A stretch of DNA of 64,000 nt, from contig NZ_VIAQ01000006.1 of the NCBI RefSeq assembly GCF_006546655.1, forward strand, positions 186,001 through 250,000, given 5' to 3'. Source of the stretch: Methanolobus vulcani. Lineage in GTDB: Archaea; Halobacteriota; Methanosarcinia; Methanosarcinales; Methanosarcinaceae. Each line of letters starts with the position of its first letter. Positions within the stretch are counted from its first letter, which is position 1. The position numbers and the translations under genes are program-made. Positions 10,833 to 19,361 of this stretch are shown one piece after another. The notes under the pieces are model-generated. The model had not been told where the DNA came from, did not search any database, and worked only from the letters and a program-made list of their open reading frames with translations.

Positions 10833-12119
10833 ATGAACGGAGATAATTCAGATAAAAACACAGAGGATGATAGCGAATATCATCTTTACCCGTATAGTAT
10901 TGATAAAAACAAGAGTGATGACACTCAAACCGAAAGCGACGAGATCCAGACCAGCGGTGTATCCGAAGATGCTGAAATAGAAACAAGTGATGAGATTACT
11001 GAAGATGATTCACCTGTTATAGTTGAAACATCCGAACCTGTTAAGGAAGAGGTTGAAACCCAGGTTGAAGAAGAGACTTCAAACGACATTGTGAGCGGTG
11101 AACCTGTAAATGCTGCCCCTGAAACTCCTGTAAAAGAGGAAGTAGCAGAACCCGCACCACAAACAGGAACAGGTTATTACGAACCATCCCGGGAAACTCC
11201 TGTCGTTAAGAAGAAAAAAAGCCGTAAATGGCAGTATGTTGCCATTGTCCTGTTTCTCCTGTTCGTCATCGGCATAGGTTTTGCAGCTATTTACCAGTCA
11301 TTTAATGGCGATCTTTACTCTTCAAACGATAAGATTGCTGTAATTTACATAGAAGGAACCATGGTTACAAGCAGTGTACCTGGTGGACTTGGCTATGCAA
11401 GCTCTGAAGAGATATCTGACAACATCAGAAAAGCCCTGAATGATGATGATGTCAAAGCCATAGTATTGAGGATCAACAGTGGCGGAGGATCTTCAACAGC
11501 TGGCGAAGAAGCATATGAAGAAGTTAAAAAAGCAAGTGAAAGCGGTGTACCTGTAGTTGTCTCAATGGGAAGCACAGCAGCAAGTGCAGCCTACCACCTC
11601 TCATCGCCAGCAGACCTTATTGTTGCTAACCCGTCAACAATGACCGGAAGCATAGGTACCATATGGCAATTCCAGAACCTGTCGGAATACTATGACAAAG
11701 AAGGCGTGGAATACTATATTGTTAAATCCGGTGAATTCAAGGACATGGGCAATGCTGCCAGAGGACTTTCCGATGATGAGAAGGAATATGCCAACAAGGT
11801 TGTAGCGGAAGTTTACAGCAACTTCGTTGCGGATGTAGCAGAAAGCAGGGACATGAGTGTCAGTGAAGTCAAGAGCCTTGCAGACGGTAGAATCTACACA
11901 GGAAGAGAAGCAAAGGAACTTGGACTTGTGGATGAACTGGGTAATTTCTATGATGCCATTGACATGGCAGCAGACCTTGCAGGAGTGGATGACCCAACAA
12001 TAGTTTACATGAACAAACCAACCCTTTCAAGCCTGCTTTTTGGCTCAGAGGCTGACGCAGATGCAACTGCTGAACTGGTATATTACTATGAGGACAGCCC
12101 ATTCGGGTATCTGACCTGA
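10833..12119 (+). CDS. sppA: membrane-anchored SppA-like signal peptide peptidase (S49)
   Basis: 428 residues. The first 125 residues are very acidic and low-complexity and should lie in the cytoplasm. A single transmembrane helix (133-153), preceded by KKKKSRK, anchors the protein. The S49 protease domain then follows, with the catalytic serine predicted at S251 (MGSTAASAAYH) and the general-base lysine at K303 (SGEFKDMG). This is the short single-domain form. It probably degrades leftover signal peptides or membrane protein fragments. The long acidic tail is not part of the usual family and may bind a cytoplasmic partner. Confidence 0.9.
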   Translation: MNGDNSDKNTEDDSEYHLYPYSIDKNKSDDTQTESDEIQTSGVSEDAEIETSDEITEDDSPVIVETSEPVKEEVETQVEEETSNDIVSGEPVNAAPETPVKEEVAEPAPQTGTGYYEPSRETPVVKKKKSRKWQYVAIVLFLLFVIGIGFAAIYQSFNGDLYSSNDKIAVIYIEGTMVTSSVPGGLGYASSEEISDNIRKALNDDDVKAIVLRINSGGGSSTAGEEAYEEVKKASESGVPVVVSMGSTAASAAYHLSSPADLIVANPSTMTGSIGTIWQFQNLSEYYDKEGVEYYIVKSGEFKDMGNAARGLSDDEKEYANKVVAEVYSNFVADVAESRDMSVSEVKSLADGRIYTGREAKELGLVDELGNFYDAIDMAADLAGVDDPTIVYMNKPTLSSLLFGSEADADATAELVYYYEDSPFGYLT

Positions 12120-12124
12120 TGTAA

Positions 12125-12622
12125 ATGCCCTTCACACCTTTTCATTTAGGACCCGCCTTTCTTCTCGGAGAACTCTTCGAGAAAAAGGTCAATCTTTTTT
12201 CTATTTTAATTGGAAGTATTATAATCGATGTGCGCGCAACCTATTGTTTATTTGCAGGCTGTCGGCCTTTGCACGGACCACTTCATACTTTCCTGGCTGC
12301 AACCATTGTAGGACTACTAATTGCATGGCTCATTTTTTCTCAAAGGAAGTGGTTGCAGAAAATTACCAATAAACTGAGGATAGAGCAGAGTTACTCATTA
12401 AATTCAATCATACTCGGTTCAATTATCGGAACCTGGAGTCATGTACTTCTGGACGCACCTCTCTATACAGATATTTCTCCATTCTAGCCAATTTCGGATA
12501 ATCCGCTACTATGGACAATTGGTCCCTTGACAATCTATATGTTCTGTGCACTTTCGTTCATACCTGCAATTTCTATATTCATTTACAGGTGCTGGAAAAG
12601 AAATACAAAAAATCAAAAATAA
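12125..12622 (+). CDS. small polytopic membrane protein with in-frame UAG (codon 121)
   Basis: The frame opens with MPFTPFHLGPAFLLG 5 nt after the sppA stop. It has three hydrophobic segments and the histidine motifs PLHGPLHTF and HVLLDAP, typical of a family of archaeal membrane proteins annotated as metal-dependent hydrolases. A UAG at 12485-12487 interrupts it after DISPF. The same frame continues with PISDNPLLW and a fourth hydrophobic helix, ending at UAA 12620-12622 (165 residues in total). In this family I expect an aromatic residue at the UAG position. Either the UAG is read as pyrrolysine, or a recent nonsense mutation made a pseudogene or a 120-residue protein. Translation to residue 120 is certain only as an open frame. 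Confidence 0.6.
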
Positions 12623-12628
12623 TACTAT

Positions 12629-13204
12629 TCACCGCATTTTCCGGCATTCTTCATGCCTGAAGCAATCCACAACATGGTCATTAACCATTCCCACAGCCTG
12701 CATGAAAGCATAGATTATCGTGGGACCCACAAAAGAAAAGCCTCTCTTTTTCATGTCCTTACTTATCTTTTCAGAAAGCTCAGTTTTTGCAGGAATTTCA
12801 TCCATTGTTTTCCATGAATTCTGTATTGGTTTGCCATCAGGCAGGAATGTCCTGAGATAAGCATCAAAAGAACCGAACTCATCTCTAATTTTAATGTAAG
12901 CTTTTGCATTATTGACAGCAGAACACACTTTCAGTTTGTTCCTGATAATTCCGGAATCCTGCAAAAGTTCGTCAATTTTTGATTCATCATAAGCAGCTAC
13001 TTTCTCGAAATCAAAATCATCAAAGGCTTTCCTGTAATTCTCCCTTCTTTTCAGGATAGTATCCCAGCTAAGTCCTGCCTGTGCTCCTTCAAGTACCAGG
13101 AACTCAAAGAGTTTCCTGTCATCATGTTCAGGAACTCCCCATTCTGTTTCATGATAATCAATTTCATGTTCGTTTGTTTCAGCCCACTCACATCTAACTA
13201 CCAT
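12629..13204 (-). CDS. tag: DNA-3-methyladenine glycosylase I
   Basis: 191 residues from ATG 13204; a longer frame to 13297 would overlap the divergent methyltransferase gene and adds no family sequence. The N-terminal CEW and the YHETEWGVPEHDD segment are hallmarks of the Tag family, as are LEGAQAGLSWDTIL and the C-terminal zinc-site region with NDHVVDCFRHEEC. It removes 3-methyladenine from DNA in base-excision repair. It may matter in a cell with high flux of methyl donors, but that is inference. The gene is convergent with the UAG-interrupted membrane gene. Confidence 0.92.
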   Translation of the reverse strand: MVVRCEWAETNEHEIDYHETEWGVPEHDDRKLFEFLVLEGAQAGLSWDTILKRRENYRKAFDDFDFEKVAAYDESKIDELLQDSGIIRNKLKVCSAVNNAKAYIKIRDEFGSFDAYLRTFLPDGKPIQNSWKTMDEIPAKTELSEKISKDMKKRGFSFVGPTIIYAFMQAVGMVNDHVVDCFRHEECRKMR

Positions 13205-13255
13205 ATAATTTAGAGAAGCATCAAAGCTTTTATAGTTTCTTTCAGAGATTTCTGT

Positions 13256-13912
13256 ATGGGAATGATTGGTATGAAGAAAACTGTTTATGACAAACATGCT
13301 AAGGACTATGATAGCTGGTACGACAGGAATCCGGTAGTCTATGCTTCTGAAATAGAAGCCATCCGAAAACTGATGCCCTCGGATACTGGAAAGAACAGCA
13401 TAGAGATTGGAGTGGGAACAGGTAGGTTTGCATCGAAACTGGATATCAACTGCGGAATTGATCCTTCTGTCAGTATGCTGGAGATTGCAGCATGCAGAGG
13501 AGTCAGATGTATAAAAGGAGTTTCAGAAGCACTTCCTGTCAAAAGCTCGTCTATGGAACTTGCCCTGATAGTTACAAGTTTTTGTTTAATGGATGCAGAC
13601 CTGACACTTCAAGAATTGCATCGGATACTAACTCCAGAAGGACACTTTATCATCGCTTTTGTCGAAAAGAACAGTATTCTCGGTAAGAAGTACCGTAAAA
13701 AAGCACCAAAAAGCAGATTCTACAGAAATATTGTTTTTCGTACTACAGAAGATATAGTATCATTATTGGAAGAACACGGTTTCGGTGATATAACTGTCAT
13801 GCAGACACTTTTCAAACCCCTGAATCTTATTCATCGACCAGAAGAGGCAGAGAAAGGATTTGGAAGAGGTTCCTTTATAGTTATAAAAGCAAGATGTATA
13901 AAGAACGAATAA
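13256..13912 (+). CDS. class I SAM-dependent methyltransferase
   Basis: 218 residues if started at ATG 13256; ATG 13271 is an alternative. Methyltransf_11-type fold: motif I is NSIEIGVGTGRFA, the acidic loop is CGIDPSVSMLE, and later motifs are EALPVKSSSMELALIVTSF and LTPEGHFIIAF. The substrate is not predictable; similar proteins methylate quinones, small molecules or metals. It is transcribed divergently from the DNA glycosylase gene, across about 50 nt, and lies upstream of the SagB-type gene. Confidence 0.82.
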   Translation: MGMIGMKKTVYDKHAKDYDSWYDRNPVVYASEIEAIRKLMPSDTGKNSIEIGVGTGRFASKLDINCGIDPSVSMLEIAACRGVRCIKGVSEALPVKSSSMELALIVTSFCLMDADLTLQELHRILTPEGHFIIAFVEKNSILGKKYRKKAPKSRFYRNIVFRTTEDIVSLLEEHGFGDITVMQTLFKPLNLIHRPEEAEKGFGRGSFIVIKARCIKNE

Positions 13913-13946
13913 ACTCATTTTAAGAAGATGGTGGGAGGATAATATC

Positions 13947-14681
13947 TTGGGAGAATTTGGGAAAGAATTCATGGAAAAGACACAGTATCGGTATCTTGAC
14001 AGGTCTGACCAGTCAATTGGATATCCTAATCCTGATCTGGAACTTGGCGCAGAGGAAGGCAAGAGGGTAATCGATCTCCCCTCACCAGAGGACATTAAAG
14101 TTGACAACATTGACCTCAGAAAAGCTATCGAAAAGAGAACAAGTGTCAGGAATTACAGTTCTGAGCCGCTTTTGTTGGAAGAACTTTCCTACCTGCTCTG
14201 GAGTACTCAGGGAGTAAAGGAAGTAGTCAGGAACGCTGCAACTTTCAGGACAGTACCATCAGCAGGAGCAAGACATGCTCTGGAAACATATATTCTCGCA
14301 AACAATGTCAAAGGACTTGAAAAGGGCCTCTATAGATTTCTTCCCATCGAGCACAAGCTTGTGGAAATAAACACTGAAAAAGATATTGCAATAAATATCA
14401 GACATGGATGCCTCGACCAGTCTTTTGTCACCAGCAGTGCCGCTACGTTCATCTGGACAGCGGTTCCCTACAGAATGACATGGAGATACGAACAGAGAGG
14501 TTACAGGTACCTGCATCTTGATGCCGGACACGTTTGCCAGAACCTCTATCTCAGTGCAGAATCCGTGGGCTGTGGTGTTTGTGCCATTGCAGCATTCCTT
14601 GATGAAGAGATCAATCCTGCAATGGGAATTGATGGTGAGAATGAGTTTGTTATTTATGTTGCAACCGTGGGGAAAAAGTGA
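13947..14681 (+). CDS. SagB-type nitroreductase-family flavoprotein
   Basis: 244 residues. The start is TTG 13947, supported by GGGAGG 7 nt upstream. The nitroreductase fold is indicated by KRTSVRNYSSEPL near residue 60, SAGARHALETY, and HLDAGHVCQNLYLSAESVGCG. These match SagB-type dehydrogenases, FMN enzymes that in other settings oxidise azolines in peptide maturation. No cyclodehydratase or precursor peptide is nearby, so here it is probably a stand-alone oxidoreductase. The stop overlaps a GTG of the next frame. Confidence 0.8.
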   Translation: MGEFGKEFMEKTQYRYLDRSDQSIGYPNPDLELGAEEGKRVIDLPSPEDIKVDNIDLRKAIEKRTSVRNYSSEPLLLEELSYLLWSTQGVKEVVRNAATFRTVPSAGARHALETYILANNVKGLEKGLYRFLPIEHKLVEINTEKDIAINIRHGCLDQSFVTSSAATFIWTAVPYRMTWRYEQRGYRYLHLDAGHVCQNLYLSAESVGCGVCAIAAFLDEEINPAMGIDGENEFVIYVATVGKK

Positions 14682-14695
14682 GATTTGAGGATGCC

Positions 14696-14995
14696 ATGAA
14701 ATCAAAAGACACAAAACCCAATTCTGAAAATGAGGAATATAAAGCCGTTATTAAAGAACTCATGATTATCCCCGGTGTTGGAAAAAAGATTGCTGATGAT
14801 CTCTGGAATCTTGGAATTAGAAGTGTTTCAGACCTTCAGGACAGAGACCCTGAAGTTCTTTATCAGCAATTATGTGATTTTCAGGGGATGCATGTGGACA
14901 GGTGCATGCTCTATGTTTTCAGGGAAGCGGTTTATTTTGCATCCAACGATGAGCATGACCCTGAACTTCTAAAATGGTGGAACTGGAAAGACTGA
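14696..14995 (+). CDS. Cdd1-type helix-hairpin-helix protein
   Basis: 99 residues from ATG 14696, which has GAGG 7 nt upstream; the in-frame GTG at 14678 overlaps the preceding stop. A helix-hairpin-helix motif (IPGVGKKIADDLWNLGI) is followed by the very conserved QGMHVDRCMLYVFREAV and the C-terminal ELLKWWNWKD, typical of proteins named pathogenicity locus Cdd1. The motif suggests non-specific DNA or RNA binding. The cellular role is unknown. It is probably co-transcribed with the SagB-type gene. Confidence 0.78.
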   Translation: MKSKDTKPNSENEEYKAVIKELMIIPGVGKKIADDLWNLGIRSVSDLQDRDPEVLYQQLCDFQGMHVDRCMLYVFREAVYFASNDEHDPELLKWWNWKD

Positions 14996-15034
14996 GACTT
15001 TCCAAAAAACAATTCGTTAATTTATTTTTGTTAT

Positions 15035-15964
15035 TCAAACTTCAATTTCAAGACCCAGATAATCCCTGAGAATTGTGAAAGCCATTGCAGGCGGGAAAGC
15101 ACCGACTTCAGTGATGATGAGGTCAATGTATTCTGCCGGAGTTACATCGAAAGCCGGATTTCTTACTTTTACATTCGGAAGCTCTTTGAGAATATCAGCA
15201 TCTATAACCTCATCACTTGAACGATCCTCGATCTCTACCATTTCTCCAAGAAGAGTGCGAGGACTGAATTTATAGGTCTCTGCAGCAACAATTACATTTT
15301 TGCGGGCTTCCTGGGCTGCCATTGCAAGTTGGGAAGTACCAATCTTATTTATGAGTGCGCCGTTGACAGTAATTGAATCTGCGCCAACTACAACAAGGTC
15401 AACTTCTTTCATGGTCAGTCTCACAGCCGAATCAACGATAAGAGTTGTAGGAATTCCATAGTCATTCAATTCCCTGATAGTGATGAAACCCTGTCTTCGG
15501 GGTCTGGATTCTGTGGCAATTACTGATATATCCTTTCCCTGGTCAAAAGCAGTTTTGATAATTGAGAGTGCTGCGTGGGAATTGCAGTGTGTCATGATGA
15601 CATCGCCATCATGGATGCGTTCAGCACCTATCTTTCCGATCTTACCAAGTGCCTGCTCTGCGTTTGTTATGAACTTCTCTGCGTTCTTTGCAATCTCATC
15701 GATTGCGTCATAGACATTGTTTGCACTGTGCCTTTTTGTAAGGGCAACCGCATTTGGAAGAGAGACTGCTGTTGGTCTGGTATCCACAAGTATTTTTGCA
15801 GCTTCTTCAAGTTTGACGTTGAACTCACTCATTGGCAGTGATTTCAGTGTCATTACATAATCCCTGAGTGCTGCGGAAGCTGCAACTGCAATTCTTCCGG
15901 CACCTCTTATTTCCATAGTCTTTATCTTCTCTGCTGTAGTATTCAGGTCTTCCTTAGCATCCAT
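15035..15964 (-). CDS. ribose-1,5-bisphosphate isomerase
   Basis: 309 residues, an eIF2B-like isomerase. Key segments are RGAGRIA near the N-terminus, MTHCNSH with the catalytic cysteine, and GADSITVNGALINKIGT with the catalytic aspartate. The enzyme converts ribose 1,5-bisphosphate to ribulose 1,5-bisphosphate in the archaeal AMP salvage route that ends in type III RuBisCO. The other enzymes of that pathway are not in this window. An eIF2B-type translation factor is the older annotation for the same family; the cysteine and aspartate support the isomerase. Confidence 0.88.
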   Translation of the reverse strand: MDAKEDLNTTAEKIKTMEIRGAGRIAVAASAALRDYVMTLKSLPMSEFNVKLEEAAKILVDTRPTAVSLPNAVALTKRHSANNVYDAIDEIAKNAEKFITNAEQALGKIGKIGAERIHDGDVIMTHCNSHAALSIIKTAFDQGKDISVIATESRPRRQGFITIRELNDYGIPTTLIVDSAVRLTMKEVDLVVVGADSITVNGALINKIGTSQLAMAAQEARKNVIVAAETYKFSPRTLLGEMVEIEDRSSDEVIDADILKELPNVKVRNPAFDVTPAEYIDLIITEVGAFPPAMAFTILRDYLGLEIEV

Positions 15965-16034
15965 AATTATAAGTCGTAGTTAAAGAATTTATATTTAGCC
16001 AGTCAAATAATGGTAAAAAACGGAGACATGAAGC

Positions 16035-17060
16035 ATGTACCAGCCGGACTTCCAGTACAACGACAGAATAGTGCGACTACTAGCACGAATACATGCAGCA
16101 AGAGAGATAATTCTCAATACACACGTGCCGCCTTCATGGGAAAGAAGGCTTCAGATCAACAATCTTTTCAGACTTGCATATCATGCTACCAGTCTGGAAG
16201 AGAACAGCCTTTCAATCAGGCAGGTCACAAAACTTGTAAACGGCCAGGATATTTTTGGAGATGAGACTGACAAGAAACAGGTGCTGAACTTCCTGGAACT
16301 AAATCAATACCTGCAGGAAATGGAAAATGAGGAAATTACTGAGGATACGATATTCACACTTCACAGGATAGCCATGAAGGATATGGTCCCTGAAGATGAA
16401 ATTGGAAAATACCGCACCGCCGTAGCAGAAGGCTTTATGGAACCGGAGAGAGTGAGATATTGCATCAGGGACCTGCTGGAGTGGGCATACGGAGAAGAAT
16501 CAGAAGATCTACTTCCAACACTGAAAGCTGGTATTGTTCTTTTTGAGCTTTATCGAATGCATCCATTTGAAAAAGGAAGCATTACTATTGCCACAATTAT
16601 TTCATCCTACATGCTTTCACAGAATTTCAAGGAAGCAAAGAAATTGTTCACCATAGAAGAGTTCTTCAACCAGAGAAAAAGAGACTATTTTGAAAAACTT
16701 GATGGAAGGGGCAACAGTAAACCTGACATCAATGAATGGCTGGAATATTACCTGTATGGGCTTGCCCTTAAGGTTTCAAGGGTTGAGAACGCGGTATTGA
16801 ATATCAGTCGAGACTATGGAACCATTGGTAAATACATCCAGACCGGATTGAAAGATCGCCAGCTGGAAGCTATCAGGTTTGCTCGTGAGATGGGAAGGAT
16901 AACCAATAAAGAACACCAAAAATTATGTGATCTGAGTGTTTCAACCTCAAAACGTGATCTGCAAGACCTGGTTCAGAAAAAGATTCTCGTGCAGGTAGGA
17001 AGAACAGGAAGAGGAACCTATTATAAACTCAGGTTTGACCATCTTGATGAACTCATATGA
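16035..17060 (+). CDS. Fic-domain protein with degenerate catalytic loop and C-terminal winged helix
   Basis: 341 residues. The Fic fold is recognisable: an N-terminal YHATSLEENSLS segment carries the inhibitory pattern TxxxEN (T52-N57), and the core helix ends in YRMHPFEKGS. The canonical active loop HPFxxGNGRxxR should follow H176, but here the residues after HPFEKG are SITIAT. The asparagine, second glycine and both arginines are therefore gone. The last 75 residues resemble a winged helix (LCDLSVSTSKRDLQDLVQKK). AMP transfer therefore looks unlikely; a DNA-binding or regulatory role is inferred. Confidence 0.75.
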   Translation: MYQPDFQYNDRIVRLLARIHAAREIILNTHVPPSWERRLQINNLFRLAYHATSLEENSLSIRQVTKLVNGQDIFGDETDKKQVLNFLELNQYLQEMENEEITEDTIFTLHRIAMKDMVPEDEIGKYRTAVAEGFMEPERVRYCIRDLLEWAYGEESEDLLPTLKAGIVLFELYRMHPFEKGSITIATIISSYMLSQNFKEAKKLFTIEEFFNQRKRDYFEKLDGRGNSKPDINEWLEYYLYGLALKVSRVENAVLNISRDYGTIGKYIQTGLKDRQLEAIRFAREMGRITNKEHQKLCDLSVSTSKRDLQDLVQKKILVQVGRTGRGTYYKLRFDHLDELI

Positions 17061-17114
17061 ATATTAGTCTGAAGTTTGAAAACTGGGACAAAACAGGAAA
17101 AAACAAGATTTTGA

Positions 17115-17522
17115 TTACAGGCATTCTTTGACTATTCTTGTGTATATTTTATTCATGAGGGCGTAGTATCCTGAAAGTTCTTTGTATATCTCTTCTGCAA
17201 CATCCTCGTGATATGTGTGAGTTGTCATGTTCCTGTCGTCGGTCATGTACAGAGCCTGCATGCTCTCATCCTCATTTATGAGGTGCATTTTGAAAGCTTC
17301 ACGGAAGCATGATTTAGGAGAATTGCATATCACACCTTCTCTTTCCAAGAGATATTCTTTTACAAGTTTCCAGATGGCTTCAAAGGTGTACTCAAAACGC
17401 TGGATAGCTGCGTCCCTGATTATTACGGAATATTTTTCATCCATTATTTCCTGAAGAGTATCAAGGGCTCTTTTTGCAACCTTTGCGTTCATTTCGAGTT
17501 TGTACTGCCTTTCCCTTTCCAT
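17115..17522 (-). CDS. HepT-like HEPN protein (putative toxin)
   Basis: 135 residues, all alpha. ATG 17522 is preferred over the ATGA-overlapping ATG at 17492 because GGAGG lies 7 nt upstream of the former. The HepT active motif Rx4HxY is visible as R97, H102, Y104 in DDRNMTTHTY. In MntA-HepT modules the HEPN protein is an RNase that the neighbouring nucleotidyltransferase inactivates by adding AMP to the tyrosine. The gene overlaps the end of one nucleotidyltransferase gene, as in such modules. Confidence 0.8.
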   Translation of the reverse strand: MERERQYKLEMNAKVAKRALDTLQEIMDEKYSVIIRDAAIQRFEYTFEAIWKLVKEYLLEREGVICNSPKSCFREAFKMHLINEDESMQALYMTDDRNMTTHTYHEDVAEEIYKELSGYYALMNKIYTRIVKECL

Positions 17523-17830
17523 ATTTCTCCCTCCTTGAACACCTGCTGCCTGAATTCCTCTGAAACTATGGAAAGGTCTACAAGGTCCACAGTATAGGGA
17601 ATGTTCATCTCCTCTAATTCTGCTCTCAAGGCAGTTATCTTTTTTCTGTCAAAACAGCCGGATGGCAGGATTCCAACATCAATATCAGATGTGCTGTGAG
17701 CATTTCCTTTTGCCCTTGAACCGAAGAGGAATATTTTAACATTTTCATTTTCAAAAGCCTGAAGAACAGCGGTCTTGACTTTTTTAATGGATGTTTCAAA
17801 AACAGATGGCACTTCACAAGATTCAGGCAT
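17489..17830 (-). CDS. MNT-type nucleotidyltransferase (putative antitoxin), downstream copy
   Basis: 113 residues. The Pol-beta superfamily signature is intact: KIFLFGSRAKGNAHSTSDID, with the GS helix and the two metal-binding aspartates (S-D-I-D). It overlaps both neighbours: 8 nt with the upstream nucleotidyltransferase and 34 nt with the HepT gene. It is the copy adjacent to the HEPN gene and so the likely cognate MntA-type enzyme. Confidence 0.8.
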   Translation of the reverse strand: MPESCEVPSVFETSIKKVKTAVLQAFENENVKIFLFGSRAKGNAHSTSDIDVGILPSGCFDRKKITALRAELEEMNIPYTVDLVDLSIVSEEFRQQVFKEGEIWKGKGSTNSK

Positions 17831-18107
17831 AAACAGCTTCCCTCATGATGTAACCCTTCAATTTGGGTTTAATAGCTGTTTCAATTACCAGATCCACATC
17901 TCTTCCAAAAAGCTCTTCAAGATAGAATTTTAGTTCCATAAAATTATCAAATGTCTTTTTGCCTTCGGTAAACTCTACAAGTACGTCCACATCACTTTTA
18001 TCCAGTGCTTCACCTCTGGCAAATGAACCAAAAATACCTATTTTTTCAACACAAAACCGTTCTTTAATAACGTTTTCATGTTCCTTCAGAAGCTTTAAAG
18101 CACCCAT
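17823..18107 (-). CDS. MNT-type nucleotidyltransferase, upstream copy
   Basis: 94 residues from ATG 18107. It has an intact GSFARGE and SDVD pair (IGIFGSFARGEALDKSDVD), the minimal nucleotidyltransferase. The third acidic residue is probably in DVDLVIE. It differs clearly from the second copy downstream (113 residues), so this is not a recent duplication. Most modules of this type have a single nucleotidyltransferase; the second one is unusual and may target another protein. Confidence 0.8.
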   Translation of the reverse strand: MGALKLLKEHENVIKERFCVEKIGIFGSFARGEALDKSDVDVLVEFTEGKKTFDNFMELKFYLEELFGRDVDLVIETAIKPKLKGYIMREAVYA

Positions 18108-18161
18108 AATCAATACTTGTTCACAAAGTTTAAATGATTATCCTTGAAATTTATTTGAAAA

Positions 18162-18758
18162 TTACAGACCATACAACAGGTAAGTCATAACATAAGCATA
18201 AATGAGAGCTAAAAAGACAATAATCAGGCTCCATATTACGGAATATATCCTGTTGTCTGTTCTGGAATGCATTGCATAAGGAATGGAAACCATCAACGTA
18301 TTCAACAGATAAATGCCCATATTTTTCAGGGTCACATGAAGCATCCAGCTATTTCGACTAAATTCAGTGATATCAAGATATGTCAATGAGGGATTGTCCA
18401 TTGTCATGAAAAATCCGATGAAACTGCCTGCTAATAATGATAGAATTCCCCAGATGAACAATGACACAATCTCAATGTCCTTCATTGCAGAGAATCTGCG
18501 GTATAATAGCGTGGCTATCATTGCAGGAATTACAAAAAATGCTACATAAGGATACATGACTAAGCCAGCTATTGATTCTATGAAAAAACCAAGAATTACC
18601 GAGGCTGATATTATCAGGCCCAGAAAGAACAATATAGCTATCGTTCGGTTTATTAGATTTTGATCTTCAAATCTACTGTTGTAGATCACCAGCAAATAAA
18701 TTCCAACCAGTGCCAGAATAATTGTTCCTATAGCCATAGATGCATAATATAATTGCAA
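18162..18758 (-). CDS. hypothetical polytopic membrane protein
   Basis: 198 residues if started at TTG 18758; ATG 18737 is an alternative. Six hydrophobic segments are visible (about residues 8-27, 38-58, 66-85, 98-118, 142-162 and 172-193). No motif ties it to a known transporter or enzyme family. It lies upstream of the MNT-MNT-HEPN module in the same direction and divergently from the UPF0216 gene. Confidence 0.5.
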   Translation of the reverse strand: MQLYYASMAIGTIILALVGIYLLVIYNSRFEDQNLINRTIAILFFLGLIISASVILGFFIESIAGLVMYPYVAFFVIPAMIATLLYRRFSAMKDIEIVSLFIWGILSLLAGSFIGFFMTMDNPSLTYLDITEFSRNSWMLHVTLKNMGIYLLNTLMVSIPYAMHSRTDNRIYSVIWSLIIVFLALIYAYVMTYLLYGL

Positions 18759-18833
18759 TGTTGCATAAATTAATTTTGCTTGTGGCTTTCAAAACCAATT
18801 TCAATAAAAAGTCACATAGGATTGTTGAAGATT

Positions 18834-19265
18834 ATGTCTGGCAGAATTCCAGTTTCCGATGACTCCGTCCTTATGCGCTGGATGAGAATTGAAGTAGGAA
18901 AAATTAACGAGGGACTTGTTTCTGAACGTAAGACTCTTGCCCAGCTACTAACGGAAGAAAGACCTGTATCCAGAACAAAAGCAGGAAACGAACATGTCTT
19001 TGATAAGGACATACTGGAAGAACTGGGAAATAAACTGCCAACCGACCTGCACAGGAAACTGAAAATACCCATTATCTTTTTTTCAGATAACAGGGTTCCT
19101 GACAGTTGTTATCTCAATGAACCCGTGGCTCTTGAAGCTTTACAGATATTAGGAGAAATGAGTAAAATGAGAAGGATGCAGCAGGGAAAATTATGGATTG
19201 GCAGGTCCATAGCTTATACGATTATGAAGAAGTATCCGAGTGTTGTGCAGATAGCAATGATGTAA
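18834..19265 (+). CDS. UPF0216/DUF61 family protein
   Basis: 143 residues from ATG 18834; the frame extends to 18780 but family members begin near this methionine. The conserved core ERKTLAQLL, DILEELGNKLP, RLKIPIIFF-like segment and KLWIGRSIAYTIMKKYP match an archaeal family of unknown function. The short size and lack of membrane segments suggest a soluble protein. No functional link to its neighbours is evident. Confidence 0.72.
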   Translation: MSGRIPVSDDSVLMRWMRIEVGKINEGLVSERKTLAQLLTEERPVSRTKAGNEHVFDKDILEELGNKLPTDLHRKLKIPIIFFSDNRVPDSCYLNEPVALEALQILGEMSKMRRMQQGKLWIGRSIAYTIMKKYPSVVQIAMM

Positions 19266-19361
19266 ACTATTAAAGATAATCATTAATACTCTCACTTTTA
19301 ACTACATTCAACAATAGCAAATATGTAAGATTTCAATTATATTGCTATCAGAGGATTTATC

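Noticed and set aside
13947-14681. Peptide natural-product cluster based on the SagB-type enzyme
   Set aside because: No cyclodehydratase, precursor peptide or exporter is found nearby.
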